Source: Candidatus Puniceispirillum sp.
GTDB taxonomy: Bacteria > Pseudomonadota > Alphaproteobacteria > Caedimonadales > UBA1908
Reading direction: 5' to 3'
Assembly: GCA_013822015.1 (NCBI GenBank)
Contig: PNJU01000002.1
Span: 62,001 to 126,000 of the forward strand
DNA length: 64,000 nucleotides
Positions within the stretch are counted from its first letter, which is position 1. Every line of letters begins with the position of its first letter. The notes beneath the pieces were generated by a model. That model was not told where the DNA came from and made no database searches. It saw only the letters and a program-made list of their open reading frames with translations. Position numbers and translations under genes: made by a program. Positions 60,835 to 64,000 of this stretch are shown piece by piece.

Positions 60835-63800
60835 AAGAAGCGCACGCGTCTTCCCAAAATCCGACACTCTCCCAAAGTGACGCGGCTCACCCTGAGCGCA
60901 GCAGCTGGGTCAGTGCGTCCGCCGGCACGGGAAAAACCAAGATTTTGACAGACCGTGTGCTCAGCCTTCTCTTAACCGGCGCCCGTCCCCACAAAATTTT
61001 ATGCCTCACCTTTACAAAGGCAGGCGCAACGGAAATGACCCAGCGCCTGATGGCGCGCCTGGAGCGCTGGGCAACGGTGGACGAGCCCACACTCTATCAA
61101 GAGGTTGCAGCCCTGGTTGACCCCGCGCCGGAAACCCTGCACCGGGCTCGGCGCCTGTTTACCCAGATCCTGGACGCGCCCCAGGGACTGACTGTTCAAA
61201 CCATCCACAGCTTCTGCCAGAGTTTGCTGCAACGCTTTCCTGTGGAGGCGGGCGTTGCGTGGGCGTTTTCCATTGCCGATGATGCAACAACAAAGAAGCT
61301 CCTGACCCAGGCCCAAGAGGAGGCTTTGTGCGATCCAGAGCTTGCCCCTTTTATCGCGCCCCTTGTATCCACCTTCGGGCAAACCTATTTCCACGAGCTG
61401 GTGGAGAGTCTTTTTGCAAGCTTTCAAGCGGACAGACAATCGCTCACCCATGCCCCAGACTTGACACTGACGAAGCTTTTAAAGGTCAGCCCCTACGACA
61501 CGCCGGAAAGTCTGCTGGCACGCACCATCACACCCACGCGCATCCGTGCTTTGGTAAGCCCCCACATCCACCATCTTGAGGGCGGTGGGAAAGAGGATCA
61601 GGGACGCGCTCAGGCCCTTCATGCTTATCTGTCACTTGTTAATCCGAACGTTTTAGATTTCCTGACCCTGTCTAAATCATTTCTCACAGCCCAGGGGGAA
61701 GTACGCGCCCGCCTTGCCTCAAAGGCGGTGGTCCTCAAGGATCCCCTCCTTCTTGATAATCTGACAACCCTGGCCCAGGAGATGATGCAAGCCGTCCATC
61801 TTCTTCGCGCCCATCACATCTGTCAGGTGTCCCATGGCTTTTTTCGATTCTTCATCGGTGTGATGCTGCGCTTTCAAGCCCTTAAGGACGGTGCGTTCTT
61901 GCTGGACTACGACGACCTCATTGATAAAGCCTGTGCCCTTTTACACGACCCTGACGTAAGTGACTGGGTGCGTTTTCGCATGGATGGGGGGCTTGATCAT
62001 ATTCTGGTGGACGAGGCCCAGGACACCAATGGCCGCCAGTGGGCCCTGGTTGAAGCCCTCAGCCAGGAGTTTTTCTCAGGTGAGGGAACACGCAGCGCGC
62101 CAGCAACCCTTTTCGCCGTCGGGGACGTGAAGCAGTCCATTTACCGTTTCCAGGGCGCCATGCCCCACTTGTTTGAGCACATGCGCACCTCTTTCGCTAG
62201 CCGCGTTACCTTCGCAGGTCTGCCGTGGCAAGACATCGGGATGAATGTGTCTTACCGCTCCACATCTGCAGTCCTTTCCCTGGTGGATCAGGTGTTTGAT
62301 GGGCCAAGCAGTCACGGCGTGCGCAGCTTAGAGCGCGATCCCCTGCCCCACATTCCCCACCGTCAGGGATCTCCGGGACTTGTGGAGATCTGGCCTCTGG
62401 AGGTGGGAGAAGACGCCTGTGATGATGACGCCGAAAGCGACAACATAGATCGCCCCGACCGGCGCTTAGCCCAAAAACTGGCCCAGCACATTCACACGCT
62501 TCTCGCTCACCCGCCACTCATGTCATCAACAAACAAGGGCCTTCGGGCCTCAGACATTTTGGTCTTGGTGCAAAGGCGCTCTCCCTTTGTGGCCTACCTC
62601 ACCCGCGCTTTGAAGGATCTCCACATCCCTGTGGCGGGGGAGGACCGCCTGAGTCTTACCCGGCACCTGGCTGTCCAAGATATGCTGGCCCTTGCCCAGT
62701 TTATGCTTTTGCCCCAGGATGACTTTACCCTTGCGTGCCTCCTGAAATCTCCCTTAGTGGGCCTGGACGAAGATTCCCTCATGTCCCTTGCCGTGGGACG
62801 GGAAGGATCTTTGTGGCAGGAGCTTGTGCGCCAGCAAAGTGACGCGCCTCACCTGGAAAGGGCCCACACGTTTCTGGCTGAGTTTTTGCGCAGGGCAGAC
62901 CAAACGGACCCACTGGAGCTTTTCACCCACGCCCTTTACGACCTGGGGCGCATGGGGGCCTTTCGGGCGCGCTTTGGCGCAAGCGTTGAGGAGGTTCTCC
63001 AAGAGTTCCTTGCACTGACACAAAAAGACGCCGCACGCTTCGGGCCCAGCCTCCAGGGGTTTTTGGGGCGCTTGCAGGAAGAAGATATTATCCTCAAGCG
63101 CGATTTTGCCGCAAATGAGAGCAACGAGATCCGTATTATGACGGTCCACGGCTCGAAAGGCCTTCAAGCACCCTTTGTGATCCTGCCCGATACAACCATC
63201 AGTCCGTCTCTTAAGGAGAATTTTATCTGGCAGGAGGGCGTTTGTGTGTGGCTTGCGCCACAAGATCAAGACACGCCCACCTTAAGAAGTTTAAAGGCGC
63301 GCCCCTTGTCCCTGACTGAGGAGGACAGCAACCGACTCCTCTACGTGGCCCTCACCCGTGCCCAGGACCGCCTGCTTATATGTGGGTGGGAAGGCGCGCG
63401 GGCAAGCAAGGAGTCCTCGTGGTACGCACGTGTGCGCTGTGCCCTTGGAGAGAAGACCCATTTGGGAGAGATGCCGCCCCTTGCAGCATCAGACACAGCG
63501 CCCCCTTTCCATACGATGCCAGCGCTCACCCAGGCGCCTCCGTGGCTGAACACACCCCTTGTGCGCGAATATGATCCTTTCGCCTCAACCAGCACCCCAA
63601 GTTCATCGGAGACAGAAAGCGCTCACGAAGAAGCACGCCTTTTTGGGGAGGTCCTTCACCATCTCCTGGAGTGGTTGCCTACCCTTCATGAAAGTGAGCG
63701 CCCCGCCCGTGCTGAAGTCTTTGCCGGGACAAGCACTTTGCCGAAAGAGGAGCAGCAGCGCCTTGTGGAGACAGCACTGCGTCTTTTGAGCGCGCCGCAC

Positions 63801-64000
63801 CTGGCTCATCTTTTTGACGCACACGCCCTGCGTGAGGTGCCTGTGGCCGGAATGGCGGACGATACGCTCATCCGCGGGCGGGTTGACCTTTTGGTTTCGC
63901 GCGGGGACGAGATCATGATTATAGACTTCAAGAGCAGCCGGCATCCACCCAAGGAAATCCCCCAGGCTTACGTGGCGCAGCTTGCCAGCTACCGACGCCT
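60819..64000 (+). CDS. addA: Double-strand break repair helicase AddA (3' end outside window)
   Basis: Open from ATG 60819 to the window edge, 1060 complete codons, no stop. It overlaps addB by 16 bases. UvrD-type helicase motifs: Walker A ASAGTGKT with K39, LTFTKAGATEM (motif Ia), Walker B VDEAQDT at 397-403, GDVKQSIYRFQGA (motif III), MTVHGSKGLQ (motif V) and LYVALTRAQDR (motif VI). The nuclease begins near the end: D1036 and K1038 in IIDFKSS, then QLASY. Family length is about 1150, so roughly 90 residues are missing on the right. Confidence 0.95.
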   Translation, partial: MATHVKEAHASSQNPTLSQSDAAHPERSSWVSASAGTGKTKILTDRVLSLLLTGARPHKILCLTFTKAGATEMTQRLMARLERWATVDEPTLYQEVAALVDPAPETLHRARRLFTQILDAPQGLTVQTIHSFCQSLLQRFPVEAGVAWAFSIADDATTKKLLTQAQEEALCDPELAPFIAPLVSTFGQTYFHELVESLFASFQADRQSLTHAPDLTLTKLLKVSPYDTPESLLARTITPTRIRALVSPHIHHLEGGGKEDQGRAQALHAYLSLVNPNVLDFLTLSKSFLTAQGEVRARLASKAVVLKDPLLLDNLTTLAQEMMQAVHLLRAHHICQVSHGFFRFFIGVMLRFQALKDGAFLLDYDDLIDKACALLHDPDVSDWVRFRMDGGLDHILVDEAQDTNGRQWALVEALSQEFFSGEGTRSAPATLFAVGDVKQSIYRFQGAMPHLFEHMRTSFASRVTFAGLPWQDIGMNVSYRSTSAVLSLVDQVFDGPSSHGVRSLERDPLPHIPHRQGSPGLVEIWPLEVGEDACDDDAESDNIDRPDRRLAQKLAQHIHTLLAHPPLMSSTNKGLRASDILVLVQRRSPFVAYLTRALKDLHIPVAGEDRLSLTRHLAVQDMLALAQFMLLPQDDFTLACLLKSPLVGLDEDSLMSLAVGREGSLWQELVRQQSDAPHLERAHTFLAEFLRRADQTDPLELFTHALYDLGRMGAFRARFGASVEEVLQEFLALTQKDAARFGPSLQGFLGRLQEEDIILKRDFAANESNEIRIMTVHGSKGLQAPFVILPDTTISPSLKENFIWQEGVCVWLAPQDQDTPTLRSLKARPLSLTEEDSNRLLYVALTRAQDRLLICGWEGARASKESSWYARVRCALGEKTHLGEMPPLAASDTAPPFHTMPALTQAPPWLNTPLVREYDPFASTSTPSSSETESAHEEARLFGEVLHHLLEWLPTLHESERPARAEVFAGTSTLPKEEQQRLVETALRLLSAPHLAHLFDAHALREVPVAGMADDTLIRGRVDLLVSRGDEIMIIDFKSSRHPPKEIPQAYVAQLASYRR

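Noticed and set aside
1-64000. CRISPR arrays, rRNA genes or a replication origin
   Set aside because: No regularly spaced repeats, no rRNA-like stretch, and no cluster of DnaA-box-like sites was noticed by reading; a computed search was not possible.

Overview
The window reads as a moderately GC-rich alphaproteobacterial chromosome with signs of a host-associated life. The evidence is the gene order (sucCDAB-lpdA; argS-SPOR; tatABC-serS-surE-nlpD; acpS-tsaE-addB-addA), a GapR-type DNA-binding protein, an exported patatin phospholipase, ankyrin and leucine-rich-like repeat proteins, and a large set of exported proteins of unknown function. A Holosporales- or Rickettsiales-like symbiont is my best guess. 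No rRNA or marker gene in the window proves it. I saw no transposase, phage gene, CRISPR array or rRNA.

Layout. 1-774: 3' part of a leucine-rich-like protein. 872-8626: complete 2-oxoglutarate dehydrogenase and succinyl-CoA synthetase operon. 8667-12428: ankyrin protein, a 654-residue exported protein ending in a HicA-like domain, an exported VanX-like dipeptidase and a cupin. 12473-17684 (minus): M50 protease, tatA, tatB, tatC, serS, surE, nlpD. 17765-30971 (minus): eleven exported proteins in tandem, nine of one family (called A here) and two of another (B). 31056-33694 (minus): SPOR protein and argS. 33791-39559: Fe-S carrier, xthA, rsmD, putP, a tautomerase, small exported proteins and a hydrolase. 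39626-42391: a Lys/His-rich exported protein, tRNA-Leu, a SulP transporter and gapR. 42552-46251: EamA transporter, pyk, ABC1 kinase. 46260-55556 (minus): fatty-acid beta-oxidation operon, followed upstream by the patatin gene. 57199-64000: acpS, tsaE, addB and addA, the last running off the window.

How it fits together. The patatin could release fatty acids from phospholipid, fadD activates them, the fad operon turns them into acetyl-CoA, and the TCA enzymes at the left end oxidise it. The main candidate for an undescribed system is the 13 kb A/B array. It lies between argS-SPOR and the tat genes, where many alphaproteobacteria carry nagZ-scpA-scpB. It shows repeated duplication, a recent A5/A6 copy with 57 identical bases, and a duplicated B-A couplet. 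The aminosugar-recycling genes often found between tsaE and addB are also missing, which suggests reduced peptidoglycan recycling.
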